DNA of 64,000 nucleotides, taken from NCBI GenBank assembly GCA_038373885.1, contig JAWZYV010019969.1, forward strand, positions 248,001 to 312,000, in the 5' to 3' direction. Each line of letters begins with the position of its first letter. The stretch's first letter is position 1. The notes below the pieces were generated by a model that was not told where the DNA came from, ran no database searches, and saw only the letters and a list, made by a program, of their open reading frames with translations. This DNA is from Cheiracanthium punctorium. Taxonomy: Eukaryota > Arthropoda > Arachnida > Araneae > Cheiracanthiidae. The translations under genes were made by a program, and so were the position numbers. Positions 43,745-54,148 of this stretch are shown here, piece by piece.

Positions 43745-44920
43745 CACACTAAGCATCGGGCCTGATGGTATCCAGGCCCGATGCTTAGTCACCTTGGCAC
43801 TCGTGCAAGGCAAAGGGTTGCCGCGGGAATGCAAAAAGGCTATTATAGTCCCTATCAAAAAATCAGGCAAATGATAGATCTCCTGAGAATTATAGGCCCA
43901 TCGCCTTTACTAGTATACCATGTAAAATTATGGAAAAAATGGTCCAGAAACGATTGCTTTTACATCTTGACATCCATGACCTTTTACCAAAGGAACAGTA
44001 TGGATTCAGAAGGGGTCACAATACTACAGATCAGGTTCTCTGTCAAAAGATCAGATAGACTCAAAACCTGTATCCGACGAATCATTCAGTGGCTGCTTTT
44101 CTGGACCTGTCAGAAGCTTTTGGCAAGGTCTAGAAACACAAATTGATTATTAAACTATACAAGGATTTTGCTGTTGATCCCTACTCTTTTCTCCCTGTGT
44201 TTGGCTAGCGTTGAAAAGGTGACTACGGAAAATTGTGAGTTCGGTCTATACGCAGATGACATTGTCATCTGGAGCTCTGGCTCAGATGTGGATGAAATCG
44301 AGTCTAATATTAATTTAACCTTGCAGACATGTGGAGTTTTTTCCAAAGCTCACAAGCTGACTTTTAACCCCTCTAAATCTATTGTCAGCTTTTTTTACCA
44401 CTAATAAGCGATTGTATAATTATCAACCAAAAATTTTTATGTCTGACATGCCTCTCAAATATGAGAAGCATCCTAAATTTCTTGGTTTCACCCTGGACCC
44501 TGAATTCACTTGCAACAGACATTTGGAGTGCTGAAGAGTAGGAAACGGCTTAGTATACTGAAATATATCTCGGGGCGCGATTGGGATGCTGGCGCAGGAA
44601 CTTTAAGAGCTACCTACTCGGCCATTATTCGTCCCATCTTAGAATTTGGCCTTCCGTTATACCGTTGTGCGTCTAAAACTAACTAATAGAAATTGGAGAG
44701 AGTACAGCTTAGTGCCTCTCGAGTTAAAACGAGCTTACGTAACAGTTGCCCAAATGACATAGTGTTGTTTGAGGTGGATCTTGAGCCTCTGAGTCTCAGA
44801 GAGATGTCAAGCCTGGTAAAATATTACAACAAACTTTACAGCTATGGTTCTCAAAATCGTACCTCGGATTTACTGCGGCATTGGCATAATAACGAGACTT
44901 AAGAAACATAGTCCGTTTAG
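43745..44920 (+). pseudogene. Reverse transcriptase remnant
   Basis: Frames combine to SGPDGIQ-like, MLSHLGTRA, KAIIVPIKKSGK-like, ENYRPIAFTSIPCKIMEKM, LLPKEQYGFRRGHNTTDQVL and VAAFLDLSEAFGKVWKHKL (about 43760-44150). Next come YADDIVIWSSGSDVDEI (44249-44300) and HKLTFNPSKSIVSFF. The catalytic YADD box is intact. Between SEAF and YADD most of the usual GVPQGS segment is missing, so there is an internal deletion near 44165-44190. The SEAFGK reading has Gly where Asp is normal (AFDKV). Many frameshifts. A 17-bp perfect inverted repeat (43748-43764/43773-43789) lies over the PDGI region. Confidence 0.75.
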
Positions 44921-44972
44921 GCACATTGTGCTTAATAATTTGCTTGACTCTACGGTAGAACAGTCAGAGCTG

Positions 44973-45116
44973 CAAGTCTCCGGCTTTTTCCGGGAGATTT
45001 TCTACCACAATTATTAGGCAGTTTTATTATTGATTAAATATTTGGACTTTTTTTACATATAAATTTGTAAGTAAAAATTAGTGGTGGGAAATCTCCCGAA
45101 AAAAGCCGGGGACTTC
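44973..45116. mobile_element. 144-bp foldback element nested in the non-LTR retrotransposon
   Basis: 36-bp ends (CAAGTCTCCGGCTTTTTCCG... and its imperfect complement at 45081-45116) enclose a 72-bp AT-rich centre. Stem identity is about 89%. It lies between the RT and RNase H parts and is non-coding. Target duplication not clear. Confidence 0.75.
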
Positions 45117-45209
45117 GTAGCTTTGAATAGTGTTCCTCAGTGGGTCTTCCAAGGGTCAGTTTCCATACTGAACTTTTTGTCTAGGGTCTAAAAGAAAAAT
45201 GACGCCTCG

Positions 45210-45755
45210 ATTTGTCTTCAGCAATTTGCCCTTGAAATTATAAATAACATCCCAGATGGTGCTACGCTGATGTATACTGATGGTAGCAAAGATCAGGAAT
45301 CCCACGCTGGTAGTGGGGTACTTATCAAAGATTCCAATGGAATTGTTAAATTAAAGAAAAGAAATCCTGATTTCAGCTCAGTTTTTAAAAGTGAACTCAT
45401 TGGTATCGATGAGGGACTGAGCTATATTATGTCTTCTTTAGACCCAAAAGCCATCTGGATTCTGTCTGATAGTCGCAGTGCCATCCAACATTTGTCTAAC
45501 TGGCATAACGTTGGTGACAAGACTGGGATTTCAATTCTTACTAAATTAAAAAAAGTATCGTCTGCTTGTGATGTGCACATTCAGTGGATCCCCTCTCATA
45601 TGGACATTTGGTGCAACGAGGAGGCGGATGTCTTGGCGAAGAAGGGTGCCGGGGTGACCCTGGCTACGTCCAGCTGCCTGACATACCTTGAGCTATATTC
45701 TGCCAGGAAACATACAGATAAAATGGTCTGGCTTGACCCTCCTGCACATTCTTGA
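45210..45755 (+). pseudogene. RNase H domain of the I-type element
   Basis: The open frame from 45270 reads MYTDGSKDQESHAGSGVLI (first catalytic Asp), KSELIGIDEGL (Glu), WILSDSRSAIQHL (Asp), IQWIPSHMDIWCNEEADVLA (final Asp). All four catalytic positions of a type I RNase H (D-E-D-D) are present. The His before the last motif sits in IPSHMD, and NEEAD replaces the common GNE.AD with Cys before it. The frame ends at 45755, and further C-terminal sequence (HYRFRSGHIRGLA, CNNEQAFPAHILKC) continues in other frames to about 46025. The domain is intact but part of a dead element. Confidence 0.8.
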
Positions 45756-46065
45756 TACCGGGCGGATTTCTCAGGTAGGTCCCTCGCTGTGAATTGCGAC
45801 AGAAGTATCCAGACAGCTCACTATCGCTTTCGTAGTGGTCATATAAGAGGCCTTGCCTTCCAGGGTGGTCAAAAAGTCCCCCCGATTTGTCCGAAGTGTA
45901 ACAATGAGCAGGCATTTCCGGCTCATATTCTTAAGTGTCTGGATTTGTCTTACGACGACCTATTGGACTTTCCTATTCTGGTCTATGGTTTTTGGAGGGT
46001 GAATAAACTCGTATATCTCGTCTAGCTGTAGCTGGACACGGACATAAGCAACAACAACAACACAA

Positions 46066-48029
46066 TAACCGAGCTTATATTATGTACTCAAATGAATTTA
46101 TTTCGATAATTTATCCTTTGCGTAACGCTATGCAAAAGGGCAAGACCCATCTTTTAAAATCGATTAAATTAAAAGAAAAATTCCTAAATAAACTGGCAAC
46201 TTTACTCTCCGATTTTAACACCGATTAAAATTAATTAATCATATATTTTAATTAATATTATATAATATATATTTTAATCATATATTTGATTTATAAAACA
46301 GTTTGAGCGGATTTCGAGAAAATAGTTTGACACCAAAAATTCCACAAACCACGTGTACATATTTAGTGCTGCCAAGCATAGTCAAATTATACATCACGTT
46401 TATAAATGCCATTAAGAAAGTGTATCATAATCTATGAGTGTAAATACCATATTTGTCTTCTCTATTCCATAAAACTCTTACTCGGAATTGAAATTTATAT
46501 TACAATCGCCTACCAAAACTGTTTTACAATATTCGCCAGGGATTTTCTAACTATACTCGTAATATATTTATAATGAATTGTCGCGTTTTGCACCAAACTT
46601 TCCACTATCAAAAATGGAAAGCCTTGCGCGACTTTCAACATTTTATTAATGCCCTCCCCCCCCCCTCCATGTTATGTGCAAACACACTTGAAAAAATCTT
46701 CACCGTGGCAGTTCATATCTGCAAAACCTGCCTATAAGATCGCGTAAACAAAAACGCGTAAACAAAATTCTGGGATTGAGCTAAATAGCACCATAGTGCC
46801 AAAAAATTAAATTTACACGACACCATTTTGACACAATTGCTGTGTTTTTCTTGTGTTGAACACTTTCTGTTAAACTTACGATTAGAAAGAAACGAGAGTA
46901 GTAGAAATAGCTTCGATTGTAAGTGTTACACGCAAGAAATCCTGATATCCTTCATGGGATTTCCACAGCTAACTAAAAAATCATGACAACAAAGATTCGT
47001 TGACCAGCGGCGTTTCGGTTTCTTTTTTTTTTGAAAAATTTCAAGCTACAGAGGTTTTCTGCTAAATTTATCCTAATTACAAGAATGCGTAAAAAAAATG
47101 GCATGAACACGGAGACAACCGCTGTTAACAAAAAAATGAAATATGCTACAGAAGAATCTTTATGGCGTTCAAATTGTTGGACTAAAGCCAGAAGATCCGA
47201 AGATAACGTTTATTGTCCGTAAGAGGGTAACAGCACTATCTGCTTCGCGGAGAAAACAGTAAAGAAATAGCCGTGGATAATGGTAGACAATTAATTTAGT
47301 AATGCTACAAACATCATAATTTCACTGGGATAAGATAGATCTTAATCGAACTGACAGGAATGATGTCACAGGTGAAATATTGTGTGTCTACCACACACTG
47401 TGTTTTGTGATCTAAATAAGTAACAGCAGAGAACCGAGTAAAATATGAAATTTTTTATGTTAAAAGATTTACGAAGACGTTATGACTTTATAAAATAAAA
47501 CTGTAAGTGTTGGTTTGTGTAGTTTAGATCTAAGCTTTTCGAATGCAATCTAATTTATTAAAATAATTCTTAAAATGATTGCCTAGTATTTAAAATGTTA
47601 TGTAGCTTTTTCCTTTCGCTCTGATTACCAGCAAGACAATTAGTGCAATTGCTCAAGGCCCACAGGCTTTAGGGGCTCGAAAATCTGACATTTCCCCCTT
47701 CGGAAGTTTTACAATCAAATTACAATAGAAATAAAAAATATTAAATGTTATATTATATTCGAATTACTAAGTATGAATTGTGAAAATGTTTTAAATTTTT
47801 TCTAGTAGAGGGTGATGAGTTTAAGAGTATCCGTTGGTTTTTCTAATTACAATTAAATCTGACGAATGTGTCAACTGTTTTAAAACAGAAATATAATTTT
47901 TTGAACTTTGTTTAAGTATGGGAGACAATTTCCAACACGACTGGACGGTTACAGATTTATGGGGTAAACCAGACATGGAGATGCACAATATTACCTAATC
48001 CTGTTCCGTTTTCAAATTTTTATAGTCTA
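46066..48029. other. Intergenic with one dispersed repeat
   Basis: 46860-47035 matches 63845-64000 (TAGAAATAGCTTCGATTGTA, CAGCTAACTAAAAAATCATGAC, CTTCGGTTTC-type). Otherwise AT-rich. The open frame at 47031-47222 has no recognisable domain. Confidence 0.5.
46860..47035 (+). repeat. Dispersed repeat shared with the right edge of the window
   Basis: About 85% similar by eye to 63845-64000, same orientation. The second copy runs off the window, so its full length is unknown. Confidence 0.75.
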
Positions 48030-48399
48030 CTAGCTGCTACCCGCGACTTCGTCCGCGTCGGCTTTAGAGTTAGGTCCCAAAAGAAATGAAGCATGTGTGA
48101 ATAACATATATGTTTGCGACAAAAGAAACTGTATTTATATATTATTTGCTTTTTATTTATTTTATATGAAGTATAATGCGTGGTAGTATACTTCATTTAA
48201 AATAAGAGAGTAAGCAGAGTTACTAAATTAAGATTTTTTTCAGGCATTTGGCGAATACATTTGCGACAGTATTTGCTAACTGTTTTTGTTGTTATTGTGA
48301 AAGAAATATTTATGCTATAGCATGAATTTTAGCCTACGCTAATCAGGAATAGCACAGCTTTTTCTTAGCGAAAAAGTTTTAGAATCGGTTCTATAGTTA

Positions 48400-49010
48400 C
48401 AGATATACCCAGAGAGCGTAATGTATTACAATTATTTTGAGTGTTCCTGTAAAGGAACTATTTGCACTACATGTATGAATTTTAGCCTATAATACTCAAG
48501 AATAGTGTAGATTACTAACAGTGAAAAAAGTTTTGGAATCGGTTCAGTACTTACAGAGATACACATAGAGTGTAATGTAATTCTTATGAGTATCCCAGTA
48601 AAAGAACTATTTGGGATATATGCATAAAAGGTAGCCTATAACACTCAGGGTCCCACCAGTGTCTAAGAAGTTCTACTCTCAAAACTGGAAGGCTGGAAGT
48701 GCCAGGTTCAACCCCTGGTCGAGCCTGTCGACCTAGCCGCTCGCAGATTTTCGCGGTTTTCTCCAAAACCTCGCATAAATACGGGCTAGGATCCCTTAGA
48801 AAGTTCCCCACAGAGGAATAACCCATATAGGCCTAGGACCCTAGTGCAGTCAATCGGTCTTAATCCACAAACAAACAAACAATAATACTCAGGAATAGTG
48901 TAACTAAGTTTTAAATTCGGTTTAGTAGCTATAATTCCACAGAGCGCAATACATTAGAATTATTTTGAATGTTTTTGTAAAAGAATTATTTATGCTATAT
49001 GCTTGAAAGG
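48400..49010 (+). repeat. About 145-bp tandem units with the GTAATGTATT module, split by a SINE
   Basis: AGAGCGTAATGTATTACAAT (about 48413), a second at about 48556 and a third after the SINE at about 48940, each followed by TTTTGARTGTT/ATCCYGTAAAR-like and a 'gctatatgc' phrase. Confidence 0.7.
48650..48882 (+). repeat. tRNA-derived SINE with target duplication
   Basis: B box GGTTCAACCCC at 48715-48725 in a tRNA-like head, a tail with GGTTTTCTCCAAAACCTCGC and CCCTTAGAAAGTT, and a 3' (ACAA)n end. Flanking 11-bp repeats TAACACTCAGG / TAATACTCAGG (one mismatch) mark insertion into the tandem repeat. Confidence 0.8.
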
Positions 49011-49132
49011 TTGCCTGTATGTTAATCCAGGGCATAAGCTATCTTCATTACGAATTTTTCCAAATCCGTTCAGCAATTTGTGTGTGATTCAGTCAAAAAC
49101 ATCTAAACACACAAACGTACACATTTTTTAAT

Positions 49133-49510
49133 GACTATGTCATTTTATCTCTCAATACCCTTATTGAAAAATGTGTCCCAAAAATGAGACATAATAAAGC
49201 GACATAAAAAAGCGACATAATTTTACATGTATTTAAATAGTACTATTAGTTCATAACAGCTTTAATATCGAGATTAAAGCAGTTTCGATATTGTTACACT
49301 ATTTCGTAAGCTGTAGAATATGCTCCACATGTATTTTTTACATATATTCAAATATTATTAGTTCACAACAGCTTTAATCTATTGTTACAATATTTCATAT
49401 GTAGAATATGCCCCACATGTATTTTTCTATAAATAGGTTACACTCATAAAAATTTCAACATAGGGTTACCAGGCGAAATACGCGAAAGACGAGCGATAAC
49501 ATGCCAAGTT
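49133..49510 (-). mobile_element. GACTATGTCA MITE, copy 2
   Basis: Left end GACTATGTCATTTTATCTCT exact. The right end is degraded (GAGCGATAACATGCC). The interior matches 9797-10210 in inverted orientation: CTATAAATAGGTTAC, AAATTTCAACATAGGGTTACC. Nested in the Helitron at 48030-50298. Confidence 0.75.
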
Positions 49511-50298
49511 AATTAATATAGTTTTAATATGGCAATAATAAAACTAAAAACTTAGGAGGGTTCAGGGGGATCTCCCCCTGACGAGGCTCGAACAGCCGAG
49601 TTTTTATATTATTGGTAGGATTTGGAAATTTATGAAGTTTAAGAAACACATTTGGACTTAACTTTCTAATGCTTTATAATTTGGCGTAAAATCAACATAA
49701 TTTCCATACAATTTCATGTTTTTCAAATGCATGTTTATCTGAAAATTGAATTTCAGCTTTATTTCAAAAGCATAAATCATTTTGTGCGGGCGATAAAACG
49801 GTTTTTAATTAATAATTAGAAAAGTATTTAAAATTTCAACATTCTGAGCCTCAGGTGCACAGTCATGGGCTTCTATGCTCAAATTTTCAAAGCTCTGCTT
49901 TCTGTAGATTTGTCTGGAGAACATTCTTTTTATTATTATTGATAGATAGATTTGGCATAAAACTGGCATAATTTCCGTGGAATTTAATGGTTTTCAGATG
50001 CACGCACGCGCTTCTTTATTGAAGCAATAGCTTTCTTGTTAGCTCAAAACATGAATCATTTGATTGTTACGGGCGAAACTCCCCAAGCATGGCAACGTAA
50101 AAACGGTTTTTAATTAATAATTAAAAAAGTAATAAAAAATCTAAAATTTTAATTAGCCTATAACCAACTCCAGGGTCCCCTCTATATCTAAAACAAAATG
50201 CATCCTAATCGATTCAGCGGTTTAGGCGTGAAAGCGTCATAAACAAACAAACAAACAAACAAACAAACTCACTTTCGCATTTATAATATTAGTTAGGA

Positions 50299-51206
50299 TT
50301 ATCTATTTTTATTTCGCTCGCAGATAGGGTTTTTCGGAGAATTCCTGAAAACAACGATGAATTACAATAAATCATAACTGAATATGTTTCGTCAATAACA
50401 CCAACAAAGTTGTGAAGTGTGTGAAAAAACTTGGTTCGACGTGTTCATGTTTGCATTCAAATGATGGGGAGCGCAAGACACGAGACGAGATAGACGCAGA
50501 ACGAGACACAGAAGTGTCAGAGTGGTGTCTCTAATCTATTCCCAGTTTAATAAAATTTAGTCTATTTTTCTTTTTCTTTCTTGCCGTTTTCCTATCAGAA
50601 ACTTTGATTATTTCAGAGTGATTTTGTATTTGTGGATTTATCAGCATATCATCTTGCATTGAAATCCGAATTATTCGGTAGAACGTCATTGAAGTTTGAA
50701 GGTAGATGTCGAAATAATATTCAAAAACCTCCTTGAAAACTCCATTTTAAAAATTCTACAGTATCCAAACTTCATTTTCATTTCTTTTACTGAAACCCGC
50801 ACATCGAAAGACAGTGTTTTGGAGACGGAAGTAGCTCAAGAAGAGCGTTCACACATAACCGCCTTGACCTTCCGGTACCGGCACTTCCAATCATTCATCC
50901 CGAAATCAGCTACTGTAGGAAATAAGAATCAGAGAGAATATTAACTGAAATTGTAAAATATATCTCATATTAAAAAATGCGGGTTGTTTTCATCGACCGT
51001 CCATTAAATAAAAAATATGCAAAAAACTAACACGCATTTGTGAATCTTATAAAAAGTCAAGAAAACTGACAATAAATATGCCTCTGTAAAAAAATGACCA
51101 AATGTACTAAAACTTTAGGGCAGTAGAAAAAAACCTTGAAATATTACTGGAATGCTACAGGGGGCGGATCTAGAGCTAATCAAGTTTTTAAATGTGTTTA
51201 AAACCC
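50299..51206. other. Intergenic with a dispersed repeat
   Basis: 50310-50470 matches 59500-59660 (GCAGATAGGGTTTTTCGGAG-like, AAATCATAACTGAA, CGACGTGTT). No gene recognised. The open frame at 50696-50944 has no known domain. Confidence 0.5.
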
Positions 51207-51643
51207 AGGCCCAGACTGGGAAGGTGGGGCCCGCCCGTCTCAAGAGAACGGGGGGGGGCGGGTTATTGTGTAACCGATAAATATTACTATATGTTAACTT
51301 TCGGGATATGGGGGGAGGAATGGTGTTATTATTAATTAATTATGATTGATAATTAATGCATTAATAAAGTATTGATCTATTAATTAATACGCGTCATTCA
51401 TATTAATTAATCCCTTGCTCATTCGGGAACCCTCTTTCAAAAATTTTCGAAACTACATTTAAAATGAAGTGTTTGGAAGCCTTCTGGGGCGCAATTGCAG
51501 CTGCAAAAAATTTTGCAAGTGTCAAACTTCTTTTAAGTGCTATCAGTATAGCAATCTTTCTTTTTTTCTGTTTGGGGGCCCGCCCTAAGCAGAGAGGGTC
51601 AACCCGTCTGCAGACATTCGGACACCCTGGCCAGTCCGGGCCT
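51207..51643. mobile_element. Element with AGGCCC inverted ends
   Basis: Left AGGCCCAGACTGG and right CCAGTCCGGGCCT are inverted matches. Inner GGGGCCCGCCC also occurs near both ends. Flanking TTTAAAAC / ATTAAAAC hint at an 8-bp duplication but do not match exactly. Non-coding. hAT is possible. Confidence 0.55.
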
Positions 51644-51755
51644 ATTAAAACCGTGTTAAATGCTCCCCGTTAATAAGTTTGGTATGATGCATCCGCAAAG
51701 CTCCTGCAAATGCCTGTCAGTTCAGTCTGTAATTACACTTTCACCTTATCCGAAA

Positions 51756-52290
51756 TAGAGATGGCCAATGATTCGATGAGTCGAATCAGTGATTCGAATC
51801 TTGGTACTGAGTGGCTCAGTCTTTACACTCACTCTCTACTGATTCGAATCTCAAGCCCTCAAGGGAAATACATTCCAAGTGCGAAGGGAAGAAAAACTTA
51901 TTTTCCCTTTGCCGTTCCCAGGGATTTTCCCTTACTCTTTCAACTCTTTTCGACTCTTTACGACTCCTTTCGGCTCCTTTCGACTCTTTACGACTCTGAG
52001 TCGATAGATGATTTGAAACAGTAAATGAGTGGGTGTGGGTGAGTTGGTCACTGAGTTGGTGCAGCAACGAATCTTTACTGATTCAGTGTTTCGCTCTGTT
52101 TCGGTGATTGTATACTATCGTTGAGATTCGTTAGTTTTTCGAATCTACTATCGACTCAGAGTCGAAAGGAGCCGAAAAGAGTTGAAAGGATGTTTCATTT
52201 AATTGGAGGGGTTTTTTCGAATCTTCTATCGACTCAGAGTCGAAAGGAGTCGAAAAGAGTTGAAAGGATGTTTCATTTAATTGAAGTTTT
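51756..52290. mobile_element. hAT-like end with GAGTCG inverted minisatellite
   Basis: Starts TAGAGATGGCCAATGATTCG after ATCCGAAA. TAGAGATG is a common hAT-MITE terminus. Inside are ACTCTTTTCGACTC-type units (51940-52005) and their inverted counterparts (52150-52195, 52230-52275), forming a foldback. No right end was identified. Confidence 0.45.
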
Positions 52291-52853
52291 TTTTTCGAAT
52301 CTTTGGTGTTTCATTTCTTGGTTGGTGGTCGGATTTTAAAGTTTTATCTGTCTGTGGGTGTGGAGTGGGTCGAACATCGTTTGCTTTTGGCGGGTGGCAT
52401 AGGCGTTACTTCCTAAGGGCAAGAGGGGTCAATCTCCCCCCCGAAAAAAAATTAAGAAAATCCCTCCTTCCAACTTGTCTGACTGATTTAATATTTGTTT
52501 AAAATTTAATGAAACATCCCTTTTCTACTTTTAACTTTAATATATGTCCCCCTGCCCCCACCCTCAAAAAAAAAAAAAAAAAAAAACGGAACGTTAAGTT
52601 TACATGGTGGCGGATTTTCATGTGAAGGGAAATAGAATGAAATAAAGTTAGGATTGTGCTTGTCACTTTTAATGAAGGATACAGGGGCGGTATTAAGCGC
52701 TCTCACAAAAGGACTTTGTAGTAAGCAAAATAACATTTCGCTTTATTGCAGCAGATTTCGTTTTTTTTTTTTTTACCTTGATTTCGTTTAAGGGGAATGA
52801 TTTTGTTTTCTTTCGTAATTCAGAGAAATACAAAATAGGGCCTAAAGCAGTGG

Positions 52854-52990
52854 CGTAGTTAGTGTTATTGACAGTGGCGTAGCCAGGATTTTATTTCGGG
52901 GTGGGCTGGGTATCAAATTTAAAGATAAAGTTCAATTGTAAGCTAAGTAAAGGGTCCCATTTTTTTTTTGGGGGGGGCAGCAGCCCCTCA
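52854..52990. mobile_element. Broken hAT MITE ends
   Basis: CAGTGGCGTAG occurs at about 52856 and again, as CAGTGGCGTAGCCAGG, at about 52874, followed by a G-rich stretch and CAGCAGCCCCTCAG. These resemble the CAGGGGCGTAGCC termini at 53107 and 56534. No clean partner end. Confidence 0.45.
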
Positions 52991-53106
52991 GTAGGACTGG
53001 GCCAAAAATCGACATATCGGTTTTATTTCAACATCAAATATCCGATATTCCCATTTTCATTTCAGTGAAATCTCGAATTCGATAAAGGGCAAAAATACAG
53101 GCCGGC

Positions 53107-53277
53107 CAGGGGCGTAGCCAGAATTTTTTTATGGGGGGGGGGTTATGACTACTGCAACTCATATATATGTATACGTGTGTATGATAATGTAGTGAAGAAT
53201 ATACATTTTGTATGGCAAAAAATTCCTCATGGGGGGGTTATGACCCCCCTAACCCCCCCCCCTTGGCTACGCCTCTG
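53107..53277. mobile_element. hAT MITE, 171 bp, copy 1
   Basis: Ends CAGGGGCGTAGCCAGAATTT and GGCTACGCCTCTG, flanked by the exact 8-bp duplication AGGCCGGC (53099-53106, 53278-53285). The interior has ACTCATATATATG, GTAGTGAAGAATATACATTT and G/C runs. Same family as 56534-56696. Confidence 0.95.
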
Positions 53278-53390
53278 AGGCCGGCGATAAGAAAATCCTG
53301 AGATCAATACCAGCTTGTGATGCTTTTGCTACTGCTTTCTCTCGGAAAGCTTCTTCTTCTCTCATCGCAGAAAAAACAGCTCCATGGTTT

Positions 53391-53905
53391 ATTAGTCTAA
53401 TTACCATAATTAATTAACGTATATCTCGGAACCTATCCACCGGAGCGCGTTTTTATTGATTCTCGACCCCCCCTAGACTCAACACCCCACCGATACTTAA
53501 AATTTCGAATGCTTTGACACCAAACTTAACCTTTTAATCTTACAGGCCCAGGGGGTCATACGAAGCTCCCCTATATTTTCAATTTGGGCATTTTAAACAC
53601 TAGCCTCCTCCGGCGGCAACTCCAAAGTCTGGAAACCATCCCAGAGCCAATTTCTACATGTTTGCAATCCTTTTAGGCCTCAATCATGGTTAATTAGTCT
53701 AATTACCATAATTAATTAACGTATATCTCGGAAACTATCCATCGGAGCGCGTTTTTATTGATTCTCGACCCCCCCTCTGGGACCCCCATCGATACATAAA
53801 ATTTCGAAAACTTTGACACCAAACTTAACCTTTTAATCTTACAGGCCCAGGGGGTCATACGAAGCTCCCCTGTATTTTCATTTCGGGCAGTTTAAACACT
53901 AGTTT
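53391..53905 (+). repeat. 302-bp tandem duplication
   Basis: ATTAGTCTAATTACCATAAT at 53391 repeats at 53693. The shared part includes TATCTCGGAAMCTATCCA, GGAGCGCGTTTTTATTGA and CAGGCCCAGGGGGTCATACG, with only scattered changes. The second copy stops at about 53905. No coding sense. Confidence 0.9.
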
Positions 53906-54148
53906 TACTGGAGCAAGGAGAGAGAGATGCTAACTGCCCGAGAACTCAGCGGAGAAGAAACCCGATGAATGGGTGAAGGGTGTTTAAATAGTACGGCTTT
54001 CGGCGCAGAGAGAGGGAAAATTTCTTTAGTTGTTTTATTGCTTCAAGATTCGATTAGATAAGTAAATTTTTGAATACAAAAACATTCTTTTGATTTTCTG
54101 GTAGCATTAATTTTCAAATTAATTTTACAGAAGTCGGAATCATTTATA

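Larger units (their letters stand above)
43640..46065 (+). mobile_element. I-type non-LTR retrotransposon, 5'-truncated and broken
   Basis: Contains RT, a long gap region and a terminal RNase H domain, the order of RNase H-bearing non-LTR clades, and ends in a (CAA)n-like tail at about 46046-46061. There is no endonuclease or ORF1. A 144-bp foldback element sits inside it. Clade assignment rests on domain order and remembered similarity. Confidence 0.7.
48030..50298 (-). mobile_element. Non-autonomous Helitron on the minus strand
   Basis: On the minus strand it starts A|TCCTAACTAATATTATAAAT at 50298, continues GCGAAAGTGAG and (GTTT)n, and ends CGAAGTCGCGGGTAGCAG then CTAG|T at 48030. The short CGCG/CGCG stem before CTAG and insertion between A and T are as expected for Helitrons. 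It carries a SINE (48650), a MITE (49133), three copies of an about 145-bp unit (48400-49010) and a 272-bp tandem pair (about 49680 and 49952). No coding sequence. Confidence 0.75.

Noticed and set aside
48650..48730. tRNA gene candidate
   Set aside because: The B box is good, but the head does not fold into a clear cloverleaf, a tail follows, and flanking target duplications mark it as a SINE.
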